A DNA stretch of 64,000 nt from contig CM040453.1 in the NCBI GenBank assembly GCA_022749755.1, positions 16,749,368-16,813,367 of the forward strand, given 5' to 3'. Shown here piece by piece: positions 50,866 to 63,419 of the stretch (the stretch's first letter is position 1; every line of letters starts with the position of its first letter). The notes under the pieces are model-generated. The model did no database searches. It was not told the origin of the DNA and saw only the letters and a list, made by a program, of their open reading frames with translations. The position numbers and the translations under genes were made by a program. The stretch is from Azadirachta indica (Eukaryota; Streptophyta; Magnoliopsida; Sapindales; Meliaceae).

Positions 50866-51595
50866 GGAAATTGACATATATTGCCTAGAATTAGGGGAAA
50901 GGATAGATATCCCTAGAGTTCGAAGGATGATGGATATCCCTTGCAAGTTTAAAGAAATAAACAAAAACCCCTTTGGTTTTGACATCTATTAGTTGACCTA
51001 TTAAATTATTATTATTTTTATATTTAAATTTTAGTATAACAACAAAAAAAAAATATAAGTTTTTTAACTATAACAATTTAATCCTATTATTCAAAATATG
51101 CTAAAAACTAAAACATTAAAATTAAATTTTTTTAATTTATTTAAAAAATTCAGAAAAGAAAATGTTATTATCAAAAAATTCTAACAACGAGTAAATTATC
51201 TTATTTTTATATGTTTAATTAAAATTATACTAAATTATATTAATTTTTTAAATAAGACAAGAATAATAATGTGTAAATTAAATTTGATGTCATGAATTAA
51301 TAGAATTGGTAATTAGATATATATTATATTCTTATTAAATAATTTAATTTAATTTTTGATTAAAATTATAAAAAATAAAATTTTTATTATTTTTTTTATT
51401 TGTAATAAATATAACATTATTGGAATTTTTATTTGTACTGTCAACTCATTATCAGACTTTTTTGATAATAGTATTTACTTTTCTAAATTTTTTATTAAAG
51501 GTGAAAATGATAATAGCCTAATTGGTCAATTGATAAATTTGAAAGTCAAGAGAGTATTTATTTATTTTTTCAAATTTTAAGGAGGTAACTGTTAA
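50866..51595. mobile_element. Short inverted-repeat element in unit B
   Basis: It is the counterpart of 45471-46186. The left end GGAAATTGAC is intact; the right end has decayed to GTTAATTTCT. Confidence 0.5.
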
Positions 51596-51599
51596 TTTC

Positions 51600-52008
51600 T
51601 TAAAAATTGAGGGATTTAAATGAAAACTTTATATCATTATTAGAAGAAAAAGGTCTATCGGCATGAAAAATTTCCCTAAACTTTTATAAAAATATGGTTT
51701 ATATTTTTAACAATATTATTATTTTCTCATTCATTTTTTCTTCTTTTAGGTATCAGAGATGAATATGTCCAGCAAAAAATAATTACGCACATAAAAAATT
51801 AAGGGAAAGAAGATTTCAGGAATTAATTTTAATTTAGTTTATTATAATGAAATTAATACCTCATTATTTTACACATCATCTGTATGACGTTGAATCTAAA
51901 CTCATCCAACGGTTGATATCGAATTTGACTATATAAATAATGTATATATTAAATTGAATCTCAATCTAAATAAGTACAAATGATTATAAAATAATAGGGC
52001 TACTAATA

Positions 52009-52045
<37 letters not shown>

Positions 52046-52242
52046 GTCGATTTTACAAACATGGAACAACCCATACTATCGTAAATTTAGTAAGGAAAAG
52101 TTTCATTTCATAAATTAATAAATTACTCCTAAGTTTTACACAATAAGAAGAGGTACAAATTTCTACATAATTTTGGGAAATTTTTTTAGATTGAGATAGA
52201 TTTGGCCTAAGTTTTAGGTAATTTTAGAATGTATTTTACTCC
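51600..52242. other. AT-rich spacer with CT/AT microsatellite
   Basis: (CT)n(AT)n at about 52012-52045. It is otherwise colinear with unit A up to the CACTA insertion point. Confidence 0.7.
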
Positions 52243-52526
52243 AATCACTACAAGAAAAAGGCTTTTTTGCCGTTGAAAAACTCAGCAGTAAATAATACAA
52301 ACTCAATTACAAAAGATGCTTTTGCGTCTACAATACAACTAATTGCAGCTAAATTTGATTGGTTGTAATAAGTCCTAATGCAAAAAGTTTTTGGTCATTT
52401 GTGGCTGATTTTAGCAGCTACAAAAAGTATTTGTGGCCAATTTTGCAACCAATATATAGTGGCCATATAAAATATTTGTGACCAATTTGCGACCAATATA
52501 TAACAACTGTAAATAATTTTTAAAAA

Positions 52527-53765
52527 AGTATAATTTTAGTTGGTTATTCAACTTTAGGCTATATCTCATTATGATATAATAAGTATTCTAACACTACACT
52601 ATGCTTTAAAAGGATGGCAAACATCTCAATGACCTATAGTTTGTAACGTCCATCCACAAAAACTTAACTGAGATAGTTGAATGATTATTATACACTTAAT
52701 CTTGTACAAATGATTATAAAATTACAAAAATATTCTTAATATATTTTGTCATGTAGTTTGTTGAGATATTTATCATTCTTATAAATTATAGTGTGGCACC
52801 CTAATACTTGTTATATCATAATGAAATATCACCAAAAGTTAAGCAAATATATGAAATTATCTCTAAAAAATTAAAATTTTAAAATAGATTAAAAAAACCT
52901 AACTTTAATTTTTTAATTGGAATCAAAATCCTAATTTTTAACTCTTTCATGATTTTAGCAATCCCACTATCAATAACAATTACTCACTACCTTGCGAACG
53001 TCACTGGTCGCTGGTGATTTCGGAGTGAATAAGAAGATTTGGCTAAAGGAGTAAAATAAATGACATTGGTTAGCAGTAAGTTTGGCAACAATTTCGGAGA
53101 GAGTATGAAGAGTTAACTAGTGGATGAATTGAGATTCAAGGGAAAGAGAAGAAAAGAGGAGAGAGAAAATGCCTTGTGAAGGAAAATGAAGAAGGAGAAG
53201 AGAGTTGGGCTTTTCTTCTATATATATGGAGAAGGGAAAATAGATTGGATGTTTTTCAACTAAGGCAGTAGATAGACTTTAAGATAAATTTAAGTATTTA
53301 AGTTCAGGTTAAATTGGTATAATAATATGTGTATCCCTAAATTTTTTAATTTACATCTCTAAACTTTTTGAAAAAATTAAAAAAGGTTTTTTTGTTAAAT
53401 TTTATCGAAAAGATAATTTTGTCTTCTCATTGTTAAATTCTTTTAGATAGAGTTATGAATTTGTAACTTGTTGACATATTTATCATTTTTATAGACTGTA
53501 ATATAGTATGCTAATACTTATTATATCACAATAAAATATTGCCAAAAGTTAAGTAGTCAAATGAAATTATTTCCTTTTTATTTATCAAAAAGACGATTTT
53601 ACCCTCTTACTATTAAATTTTTTTAGACGGACATTACAAATTTGTAATTTATTGAGATGTTTATCATCTTTTTAGATTACAATATAGCGTCAGAATATTT
53701 ATTCTATTACAATAAGATATAATTTAAAGTTAAATAGGCAGTTGAAAATATCGTTTAAAAAAATT
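52527..53765. mobile_element. Nested insertion inside the CACTA element
   Basis: It is absent from unit A, where the flanks (TAAATAATTT and TTTTTTGGCTACAAC) are almost adjacent. The left ATTTTAGTTGGTTATTCAAC...ATCTCATTATGATATAATAAG and right CTATTACAATAAGATATA...GGCAGTTGAAAAT sequences form imperfect inverted ends of about 60 bp. A subterminal block (TTATCATT...ATATCACAATAAAATAT) occurs at about 52770, 53490 and 53650. The higher-GC centre (52960-53220) contains no recognised protein. It inserted after the duplication. Confidence 0.6.
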
Positions 53766-54188
53766 ATATATGTTTTTGGCTACAACTTTTTATTGTCAAT
53801 ATTTGGCCGCAGAAAATATTAGATATTTGTAATCATTTTCATTAATCTAATGTCAATTACAAATACATTTTATTTTATCATTTGAATAAAAGACATCCAA
53901 GAGCTCTGTTTATCTAAAATCATTAATTAATTTATTTTAAAACAAATTAATTGTCTTTCATTATAATAAATTGCATTTAATAACAAATTACTAAAAAGAA
54001 GATAGATTTTTTTTAAAGGCATAATACAATTGCAAAACAAAGCTCGTTCTAACAAGTCGCTAGTTCAGAGCATCAAGTACAAAATCTACAAGTAATTAAC
54101 AATAAGTGGCAGATCAGTGGCTGCATTTTTAGCACAACACCATCAAATGACAGTAGCAACAACATTAAATGGGAGCAATATAAAAGCA

Positions 54189-54995
54189 TCAATTGGCAGC
54201 ACTCAAAGCTGCCTGAGCATTTTGCTTCCACAGCAAACTTCTGGCACTAGGTTTAATAGGAAGATCAGGCCTAAATACCCCAGGAATGCCTCTAGGGAAA
54301 GGTGCTCTTGTAAAACTCACAGCACTATATGGCGAGCCTTAAGCACGAGGCCAAGTAATAAGAGTAGTGGACTCCTGATGGGTAGTACTTCCCTTCACAA
54401 CCTATAAGAAAAACAATTACGAAATGTAGTTCAGGTTCAGTAGCCACACTACACCTTAAGGCAACTAACAAAGTTAGAAGTTTGAAAAATTGGCAAATAT
54501 TTTATGCATCAAATGTTTAAGCTTACTGCCATGGACATGTCCGCGTATTTATCCCATGCAGAAGGGGAATGAGAACATGTATTAATACAGGCTGCATAAG
54601 TAATATACAAACTGGACCTAATCACTTCTCATTTTCAATATAATAAAGTTTCAATTTAACCATCTACTATTTGTGACTTTCAACTTCCATAAGTATTTCC
54701 AGAATTCTAACAAGAAGGTTTTCATTCTAGCATCAACACCAAAAGAAACAAAAACTTAAAAGATCTGAAACATAGGTGACCAGGAAAAAAAAATGCAACA
54801 AGAAGGGACTTGCAACTTCTGTATTGTCTTCCAGAAAATTTAGCTAAAATTCTATACGCATTTATAGAACGATATACGCAGATTGTAGATTTTATCGAAA
54901 TTAATACCTTCAGAATCCGTGACATAAAGGAGGTGCCATGCAGACTTGATGCATTGTCTGCTGCCTCTTTTCTCATGAATTCTACATAAGCTGAC
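54189..54995 (-). pseudogene. Captured RRM-protein exons (RNA-binding)
   Basis: Exon 54995-54908 (88 nt) reads SAYVEFMRKEAADNASSLHG and SFMSRILK. This is the RNP1-containing second half of an RNA recognition motif. It splices (GTATTA / TTATAG) in phase to exon 54401-54189, which reads VVKGSTT, ITWPRA, a TAA stop at 54341-54339, then GSPYSAVSF, PRGIPGVFRPDLPIKP and SLLWKQ to a TGA. That layout matches the C-terminus of a plant nuclear RRM protein I recognise only by pattern. The in-frame stop and missing 5' RRM half make it a fragment. Both exons lie inside the CACTA element with an intron retained, so capture was of DNA, not cDNA. Confidence 0.65.
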
Positions 54996-55259
54996 CTGGT
55001 AAGACATCTTGATATAGAATGCTAGTAAAACTAATTCATTCAGGCTGTTCTATTCTATTTTCTATTCTCTTTCTTGACTTGCAGATTTTCCTATGGAATC
55101 ATTTTATGTGTTACTTTTGGTTCACTATTTCCATAATTTTCCTTTTACTTAGGAAATTTCTACTAAATAAATACGGTATATATGGGCGCCCAACTTTTCA
55201 GAGAGATTTAAAACGTACATGGATTTATTACGCTCACTATACTTAAGTTGCTTCACAAG

Positions 55260-56065
55260 AATACATAATTATCAGGTGAATCCTTCACAATATCACTTAT
55301 TGAATCAACTGAAGCCACCAATTTCTCAACCTCGCCACTCTGCATGAGAAGAGCAAGAGTCTGAAAACCTGCTACATGGATGGTAACCACAATATAACTC
55401 AGAAACAGCAGAGCAGCAACAGCAGAAAATATTTTCGTCATAACAAAGCAAGCCTAAATACAGCATGTAAGGTCATAAAGAAGATCAAATAGCAAGGGGT
55501 TGGAGGCAACATATTTTAAACTGTACGGATATTAACCTGAGGTTTTGAAGACATCAATCATGCAATATTTGATCTCACAGTACTGGATATTCCAGAAATA
55601 ATAAAAGTGTAGACAGGCAAAGGTAATGCTCTTTATGACCAGGCATGATTTGAAATTGCTTGCTCGATAATATCTTAGCTTTGTAATCTCAGCCCCTTAT
55701 GACCCAATAAATATGCTCTTCTTAGGTAACGTATATTAATATTCGTCCACCAGGCACATACCAAAAGGAGAATGAGCTGGTAATTGAAGAACTAACAATT
55801 AATTAGAGACCCAACATTTTCACTAGAATAAATCACAATCACCTTCTGAAAAAAGAAATAACAATAATACTATAATATAATCCAAGCAGAAAAAGCATCC
55901 CAAATATAGAGTTGAACACCAGAAACATACCCCTAACCTGCATATTTTTGTCTTTTGCATTTCATATTTTGCATGGTTCACGAATTTGTCATATAAACCC
56001 ATTAATTTGGCTGAAGAAGCATCCATCATGAATTTTGTTTGAACGCTAATTATTTTCAACAAAAC
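55260..56065 (-). pseudogene. Further captured exon-like pieces, unidentified
   Basis: Two minus-strand pieces look coding. 55361-55260 (acceptor GTAGCAG) reads TLALLMQSGEVEKLVASVDS and on to VKDSP. About 56065-55940 (donor GTTAGG) reads QTKFMMDASSAKLMGLYDKF and on to MQK. They do not match the RRM protein family as I know it and may come from a second host gene. No function is proposed. Confidence 0.35.
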
Positions 56066-56528
56066 AATCAGAAGAAAATTGGCGTGTCCATGACAATATG
56101 AACCTGGAAATACTTCCTTTATAGATCTCACTCATCCCTTTAATTACACTTTTTATCTTTCTATTTATTTGACTAAGGTAAGAAATCTAGAAAAGTAGTC
56201 ATCTTAAGAAAACTAAAAAATGAAGAGTTAAGGAAGTACGTAACTTGGATAATAGTATGTGCAAGGCCAAGCTAGTTATCAAGATAAGAACCACACTTAC
56301 AGCATCTCAACAGAAGATGATAAGACCTACATGTTAATAGGTATTCGATTGAATAAATCATTGAAATAACCATCATCCTATTTGCGGCTGAAATTTTATG
56401 CGACGTCGCAAATAATATATATTTTTTGACGGCTACATTTTTATTTAGTTGCAAATCAATCACAAATAGTTTTTTATTTGCGACGGATTAAAAATCAGCT
56501 GCAAAAAAAATTTATTTTTGCAGTGAAT

Positions 56529-58430
56529 TAAGGTTAGATTTTGTTTAATTTGAGTGTAGATTATTAATGTAGTGACTTTATATCCATTTAAACTCTCAAC
56601 TCAAGATAAATACAATATTTTAGTTCTACTAATTTAAAAAATACTCATATAAATATCATTTGTTAAAATAATTAGTAAGTTTACATAGTATTTTCCTTGG
56701 TTATAATTATTATATTATTTTTCAATTATAATCATTAAGTAATAGCTTAATTAGATATTTTAAATTAATATCATTGAAATAATATATTTTATCAAATCTT
56801 GAAAGTATATTTATTTTTTGTTATTCAAATAATTGAAGGTCTTATCAAGTGAAGTAGCTATAAAGTTTATAAATAAATTTACAAAAACAATATTATTGGT
56901 CATCATTTAATTTATAATATTAATTTTGCGACATATTATTTTCATAGGATAGGAATTATGGTCCTTTCTATATATTCTTCTTATCAAATATAATCTAACA
57001 ATCATGTGGAACGGATTTTAATCAGATGCTTGCATACTTGGTTTTTTAAAAATAATTTTTTTTTTAAATTTCTCAGAATTATAACATAAATTAATGTGAA
57101 GAGCTAATTCTTCACGTGGTCTTCTTGAACTCGAACAAAAAATATATATATATATATATATGAAAAAATAAATTAATTAGATATAGATCACTTTCTCTTT
57201 AATTAATTTTCTCTTTCGGGGGAGAAAGATGTCTACTTGTAAAAGCTTAAAAAAAAAAAAAAAACTCTCTTTTCGAGAGAAAATTCCTGGTTTATAAAAT
57301 AAAATATTATAAAAAATTAAGAATGAAGAAAAAAAAAAAGTTTTGTTATTTTATTAGATTTTTTTTTCTATAATTTAATTAAGACATTATTAAGACAGAA
57401 AATTTTCAACAGAAAAAATGTTTAATAATTAAAATAAAGGAATTATCCATTTAATTGTAATTAACTTTTTAACTTTTTGTATTTTTTTTTAATTTTGTAT
57501 ATTCATAAGATGAGATATTTAATTTTTTTCTATTTTAAAATTGTATCCTAAAATCTAGAAGGGATATGGTAATGTACCTCCTAATTTTTAAAGAAAGAGT
57601 AAATATTTGTTAAGTTTTAAAAAGGGTTAGAGATTTCTTATATTTTCAAAACATAGATATATATCTCTAAATTTTGAGAAAATGGGAAGATACCCTCTCC
57701 CTTATACTCAAACTTCGTTAGTCTAATCTAATAGGATATTATAATTTTAATTCCTAATTGAAATCAAAATAATAAAATAGAATATTCTTTTCTTATTATT
57801 TGACAATCCTAATCCCCCTTATTTCTAAACATATTTGGAATTAAAATGTTAAATTTAAAATATTTTATTTTATTTTATTATTTTAAAAAAATTTTAAAAA
57901 TAAAAATATTATTTATTTACTAATAAATGCTAACAATAAATTTGAATAAAATTATATAATAAAATGCTCATAATATAATTTAGCATTTATTGATTATAAA
58001 TTTTTTATAGAAAATATGTATGACATCTTATTTAATATATATTTAAAAATTTATATTATTTTTAATGACATACTAATATATATTATTTAATTTACTTATT
58101 ATAATTTGTTTATTCTTCTCTTTTTTATCACAAAATACTTATGTGAGTTTATTCCGACTTATTTAGATATTCTTATACATTCTCTTGACTTTTAAAAAGA
58201 TATTAAATTTTTTTATTCAAATTAAAATATTAATAATAAGTTAAAAAAATATAAATAATTATTTTGTAAGAAAAAATGGGTTGAGAGTATTTATAGAATA
58301 TTAGGAAGAAGAAATTTTAAATAAAATAAAAATAATAAATTATAATATGTGAATTAAATTTAATGTTGTGTCAATAGAATCAATAATATATATACTGTTA
58401 TGTTGTTCTTATTCAACAATTTAATATAAT
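56529..58430. other. AT-rich stretch after the CACTA element
   Basis: (AT)n near 57138, and A/T runs near 57060, 57247 and 57480. 57550-57720 has the look of the short repeats with TACCTCC/GATACCC ends, without a found partner. No gene. Confidence 0.5.
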
Positions 58431-58532
58431 TTTGTTACTACTAATTTGGATGACCCATTTAAATTTGGGTTATAATTCAAATTCGCGTCGGGTTAAAATT
58501 GAATTCTTACTTTTCCTGCGAATTGAACCGAA

Positions 58533-58569
58533 TTGAACCCCTTGCACTTTGACAAAAAGTGCAAAGGTT
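58533..58569. other. Hairpin, TTGAACCCCTTGCA type
   Basis: GAACCCCTTGCACTTT and AAAGTGCAAAGGTTC pair around a short loop, with one bulge. Confidence 0.55.
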
Positions 58570-59268
58570 CAACCACTTGGCCAATCTAACTTTTAATAAC
58601 TGTTTTATAATCAGTGATATACTATATGTTTTGAAAATAATATTGTCATATATATTAAACTAATAACTTTTTCATATAAAGTTTTTAACTATTAATTTAT
58701 TAGATTTAACTATTAATATATAAAACCAAATCAATTTATAAAATTACAGTTAAGCAATTCATGTTTAATTGTTTAAAATTATTAGATACTGAAATTTATT
58801 AAAAACTAAATTCTTATTCATATTTAAGTAATTAAAATTATTAATTTAATTTTTTTTTTACTAAAAATACTAGTTTAATCTCATACAAATTTATTTTTAG
58901 TTAAATATTAAAAAATAAAATTTTCTCTATGAGTTTTATAAATAAAAATATTAATTCATAAATTCATATTTAATTTTATAATATTAGAAAATAATTATTA
59001 GTTTAATGTTATAAAGTAATTTTTTTTATAAATTGATTTGAGTTTACAAAATTTATTTATAATTTTGAGTGTTAAAAATTAATTACTAGATTGTTTTTTC
59101 TCCAATTTTTTTTTACTAAAATTATTGATTTAATTTAAATAGTAAAAAATTTTGTTAAAATTTTTAGAAAATTATTAGTTTAATGTTACAAAATTATATA
59201 TTTATTATACTTAAAATTTAACGTAATAAATAAATAAATAAATTCCATTAAAATTTTTGCCCTGGTGG

Positions 59269-59319
59269 CTTGAACCCTTGCATTCATGTAGGAGGGTAAA
59301 GGTTATGCAAGGGTTCAAG
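59269..59319. other. Hairpin, TTGAACCCTTGCA type
   Basis: CTTGAACCCTTGCAT (59269-59283) and ATGCAAGGGTTCAAG (59305-59319) are perfect 15-bp inverted copies with a 21-nt loop. The stem shares its sequence with the hairpin 730 bp upstream. Confidence 0.75.
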
Positions 59320-59334
59320 TCAACATATTTTTAT

Positions 59335-59517
59335 AATTTTCAAAAGCTTTTTTGAAAATGGATCTAAAATTCGGGCAACTTAGGGGTAACTTTGAAATTT
59401 TATAAGGAATTAATGGAAAAAACTAATAATTTTCAAAAAAATTTTCAAAAATGGATCCAAAATTTGGGCCAATGCAAAACTTGAAGTTTTATAAAATAAT
59501 TAATGGAAAAAACTGAT
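59335..59517. repeat. Tandem repeat of about 92 bp, two copies
   Basis: Copies at about 59335-59427 and 59428-59517 both run from TTTTCAAAA through AATGGATC.AAAATT to TTAATGGAAAAAACT. Confidence 0.8.
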
Positions 59518-59762
59518 GGCACAGGAGATTTAGTATTTCTTTTTTGGAGAAAAATGTTATACATGAAATCTAATAGGATAGATGTTAATTTAGAAACTAT
59601 TTTTTATCATTTTACTAGAATACTAATATAATTAAAAATATTTAAAAAATCAATTAATAATTAATGATGCATTAATTCAATGAAAATGGAGTGAAGAATG
59701 AATTTTTTTAATTAAAAGTGAAGAAGGGAATCTTAAGTTTCACAAACTAATGTGAATAGACC

Positions 59763-60224
59763 ATTATAAGTAGGGGCGGGCACAATCTGCTTCGGTCTGA
59801 ATTTTTAAAAAATCAAATTGAATCTGAAAATCTTGAATTTCAAAATTTTGAGATTGGATCAGATTGAATTGAAAGAAAAATTTGGATTAGACCGGACCGA
59901 TTACATGTTAGAATCGAATTAACACCGAACTGATTGGTTTGATTTTTAAGTCAATTCGATTTTTTGATAAATTTATTATTTTTTAAAACTTTTCAATGTA
60001 TTAAACGATGTCGTTTAGATAAAAAATATTAAAAAATAATATTTCTGCTCCGATTTGAGTTTTTTTGAATTAAAAGCGAAATTGGATTAAAAATTCTAGA
60101 TTTTTTATTTTAAAAATCGAAAGCCGATAGAATTACATAAAATACTGAATTGAACCTGTAAATTTCGATTTGATTCCAATTCGATCTGATTTGATTCGAT
60201 TTTCCACCCACCTCTAATTACAAG
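59763..60224. mobile_element. Second non-autonomous hAT element
   Basis: The element is 59771-60216 (446 bp). The left end TAGGGGCGGG and right end CCCACCTCTA are imperfect inverted repeats of hAT type. It is flanked by ATTATAAG (59763-59770) and ATTACAAG (60217-60224), 8 bp with one difference. The interior has alternating purine-rich TCGGATT/GAATCGA motifs that fold back. No ORF. Confidence 0.75.
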
Positions 60225-60755
60225 TCAATTTGTTTACTAAAATTCAATATATATCGAGCTCCATAGTATATAGGCGGAAAGCTCTTATTAGTCAATTGTA
60301 AATCTTTAAAAGGAAAAATATGCTGTCAATGAGTTAAGGGATGGTAATAAATACGATTTTTGCATATATTTATTTATCTCTAATCCAATGGATTAGATAG
60401 GGTAATTATTAAAAGGCATATAAATAAAATTGGGTAAAAAGGTATAATATTCATATGTTATATGATATGGATAGAATGTGGATAGGATATGAATATTGTG
60501 AAATATCCAACAAATATTTGTAATGGATATCTATTTTACCGTATTTTTTTAAAAAATTATGTTACCAAAATTACGTCATTTTGGTTATTTAAAAATAGTT
60601 TTATACTTAAAAATAAAAAGTCAATTGTAGTAAACCCTAAATCTTAACTTAATATTTAGTTTTTCTATTCTTTTGCTGTCCACTCCCACCACATGCCACA
60701 AGCCATCTTATTGTCATCCAAATCTCTTTACTACTCTCCATAATTGAATATAAAG
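60225..60755. other. AT-rich stretch, possible older insert
   Basis: AAGGGATGGTAATAAATACG at about 60338 looks like a hAT left end. A GGATATC-rich style resumes at 62260-62360 beyond the element below, so the latter may be nested in an older insert. The right end was not found. Confidence 0.3.
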
Positions 60756-61084
60756 TTTATTTGGGAGAATGACTGAGATACTTGATTTTAAAAATAAATA
60801 TTAAGTAGGTATTTAAATTGAAAATATTTGTCAGTGATACTCTTTCCATTAGAATTTTTTATCTCTGTTATGGTTTGATTACTTTTGATTGTTGTCCATT
60901 ATAATGAATATAATTACCCTTCTGATTTATATTGAAGAATAAATTTACATAAATATTCTTAAATCTTAACTTTTTAAAAAATAAATTTTATTTTATATTT
61001 ATATATATATATATAAGAAACTCAAAATTCCTAATTACCCAAATTCCTTAATTAATATGCTAATGTAATCCATCAATAAACTAA

Positions 61085-61315
61085 ATCATAAATTAATTTT
61101 TAATCCATCCAAAATCCCTAATTACCCAAAATTCTTAATCAAAGAAAGCTAAATCCCTAATTATCCAAAAATCCTAATTAATATCCTAATTTAATCAATC
61201 AATAAATTAAATTATCAATTAATCTTTAATCCATCAACCAAATTGTCAATTACTTTTAATTCATCAACCAAATTATCAATCAATTTTAATCCGTCAACCA
61301 AATTACCAATTGAAG
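61085..61315. repeat. AATCCATCAACCAAATT-type repeats
   Basis: About 30-bp units (TTTTAATCC.TCAACCAAATT.TCAATT) occur three times at 61225-61315. Upstream, a CCCTAATTACCCAAAATTC block recurs. Confidence 0.75.
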
Positions 61316-61454
61316 AAATTTCAATCTTCAACACTACTTCAATTTATGCAAAACCTACTTTGAGCCCTACGCTATCTCATTCCATAATCCCTATGATTCA
61401 CACAATACCCTAATTTAATCCCAAATCAATCATTATGCATTTAATAATTTAGTA

Positions 61455-61592
61455 AAGAAAAGAAGAAAGAGGAAGGCCAAAAGAGGGAAAAATAAAAAGG
61501 AACAAGAAGATTAAAAGAGAAAGAAAAAAGAAAGAAGAAGAAGAAAAGAGAGAAGAGGGAAATAAGAAAAAGAAGAAGAAGAAGACGACGAA
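61455..61592. repeat. Purine-only tract of about 140 bp
   Basis: An almost unbroken A/G run (AAGAAGAAGAAAAG and similar) ends with GACGACGAAG. Such tracts can form triplex-type structures. Confidence 0.8.
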
Positions 61593-61869
61593 GTAGTTTA
61601 GGATTTTTTTTATTAGGATTTTTTTTAAGTGTATAATTATTCTTCTTAAATATAATTTAATTTTTATATTTATTTTTAAATTACAATGATCACTTTAGCC
61701 TCAAATATAAAAATAATTATGTTTTTTAGTTTTTAATTTAATTTTAAGTTATAATAAGATAGAGATAGAAAACTTTAACGGTGGAGTGTTATTGACAAAT
61801 ATTTTTAATTTGGGTATTTACTTGACATTTATTTTAAAAAATGAATATTCTATTGTCATTCTCTCTTTT

Positions 61870-63418
61870 TATTTTTATGTTTTACCTATCATCTTGGATA
61901 GACACTATAAATCTCGAGTAAAGAGATGAAATTTAAGAGGATGTGAATTATTTATTAATTATTGGATTAAAATTTCATTTGTTGTTAGTCTTTTTACTCT
62001 TTAAATATTTTATTTTGATTGCACATTGGAGAGTTTTTTTATAAATTCTTTTTTATTTTATTAAGCTTTTACAATTTTGTGAATTGTTATAGTTATTAAA
62101 TTAAAATTTTATATTATTAGAATTATATATATTAGGATGTTAACATGATATTAATTTTTTAAATTTAATTTATTAATATGGTAAAGTAATTTGTAAAACA
62201 TTAAAAATCAAATTATAAATTTAAAATTTTTTAAAATTTATTTTTGTAATGAGGGTACAAATATATCTTATAGATATCCGTTAGAATATAGATATTGACA
62301 AATATCCATTTAGGAGGATAAGGATATGAAAATTTTTTTAGGATGAGAATACGGATATTAAGGTCCTGTTTGACATGTAATTTGAAAATTATTTTGAAAA
62401 TTAAGATACCATTGAGTTGTATTTTTAGTATTTTTAATATTTAAAAATTTGTTTGACATAATATTTAAGAATAAAATAAAAAGAATATTTGTTTGATTAA
62501 ATATATTTTTGAAAATAATTTTATATCAAAATTTTAGAAGTGACTAATAGTTAATTACTCCAACTATTATTTTAAATATATTAATACAAAATGTTATATA
62601 CAAAATTTTGTCATTATACCAGTTAATTCAGTAGTTTTATTAATTCAAATAGTAAAAATTCAATTTTACGTACTGTAAAGCTAAAATTATATAAAATAAT
62701 GATGTCTCAAAACTAATAACTAAATCTCTTCTATTAATCATAATTCTTTATCAATGTTTTCATTCTTTTAAGAACTTTTAGGAGATTTTATATATATATA
62801 TATATATAATTTTTGAAGTAAATAAATTAGTAACAAATTATATATAATTTGTTTGGATAAAAAACTCATAATATTAATAAAAAATCTTGATTAAATGTAT
62901 CAATAAAACAAAAAAATTATAAAATATTTTGTAACATACAATTTAAAAAATTAACTAAATAATAAATAGAAAGAGTTAAAAAAATAATAATAATTATTTT
63001 TTTTAAAGATAATGTAAATAAGTATTGTACATGAAATATTTTAAAATTGATATCACACATATATAAATAGTAGACTTTTTAAAATTAAAAATATTTTCAA
63101 GTTTTTAAAAATGATTTTTTTTTTGTTTCTAAGTTTACACTAATTTTAAGAATCCTATTTAAAATTGTTTTTGGATAAAGTTTATACATATTTAGACAAA
63201 TGCAAATTTTTTTATAATTTTTGTTTTCAAAAACTTAGTATACTATTTAAATCCTAAATCAAAGGGGTTTTAATGAATCCGTACAGTATTTTATTTGGTC
63301 AGTGTCCATAGAAGATGAAAATTCTGTTTTAATAATATAATTTATAAAAGATAATAAAATATTAATTTTGAAAATAATATTTTTAAAAAAGTAATATCTT
63401 GCTAAAATTACATTCAAC
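61870..63418. other. AT-rich stretch, nothing recognised
   Basis: (AT)n near 62790. No gene. Confidence 0.5.
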
Positions 63419-63419
63419 G

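Larger units (their letters stand above)
47578..56525. repeat. Tandem unit B of the P450 array
   Basis: It opens with a block matching 40066-40310, then jumps to sequence matching 42407 onward. It contains P450 copy B, the short inverted-repeat element (about 50866-51595) and the complete CACTA element. An (AT)13 tract lies at about 47646-47671. The exact right limit of the duplicated unit is unknown. Confidence 0.75.
52246..56525. mobile_element. CACTA transposon carrying host gene fragments
   Basis: The left end CACTACAAGAAAAAGGC (from 52246) and right end ...ATTTTTGCAGTG (to 56525) are CACTA-type termini. Both sides are flanked by AAT (52243-52245 and 56526-56528), the 3-bp target duplication of this superfamily. 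Subterminal arrays of TTTGTGGCCAATTTGC and TTTGCGAC/GGCTGCAA motifs lie at 52320-52520, 53775-53830 and 56380-56510. No TNPD-type transposase is visible in 4280 bp, so it is non-autonomous. Its interior holds gene exons on the minus strand (54189-56065), like Pack-type elements. Confidence 0.8.
60762..61865. mobile_element. Element with about 100-bp terminal inverted repeats
   Basis: AGAATGAC at 60765 and GTCATTCT ending near 61861 start long imperfect inverted ends that share ATTTAAATTGAAAATATTTGTCA-type sequence. The total is 1.1 kb. The long ends fit a MULE-like MITE. It contains tandem repeats and a purine tract. Flank TTTATTT occurs on both sides, too imprecise for a firm target duplication. 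Confidence 0.6.

Noticed and set aside
51356..51580. Ile/Phe/Lys-rich open frame of 74 codons
   Set aside because: It lies in AT-rich debris of a short inverted-repeat element; composition explains it.
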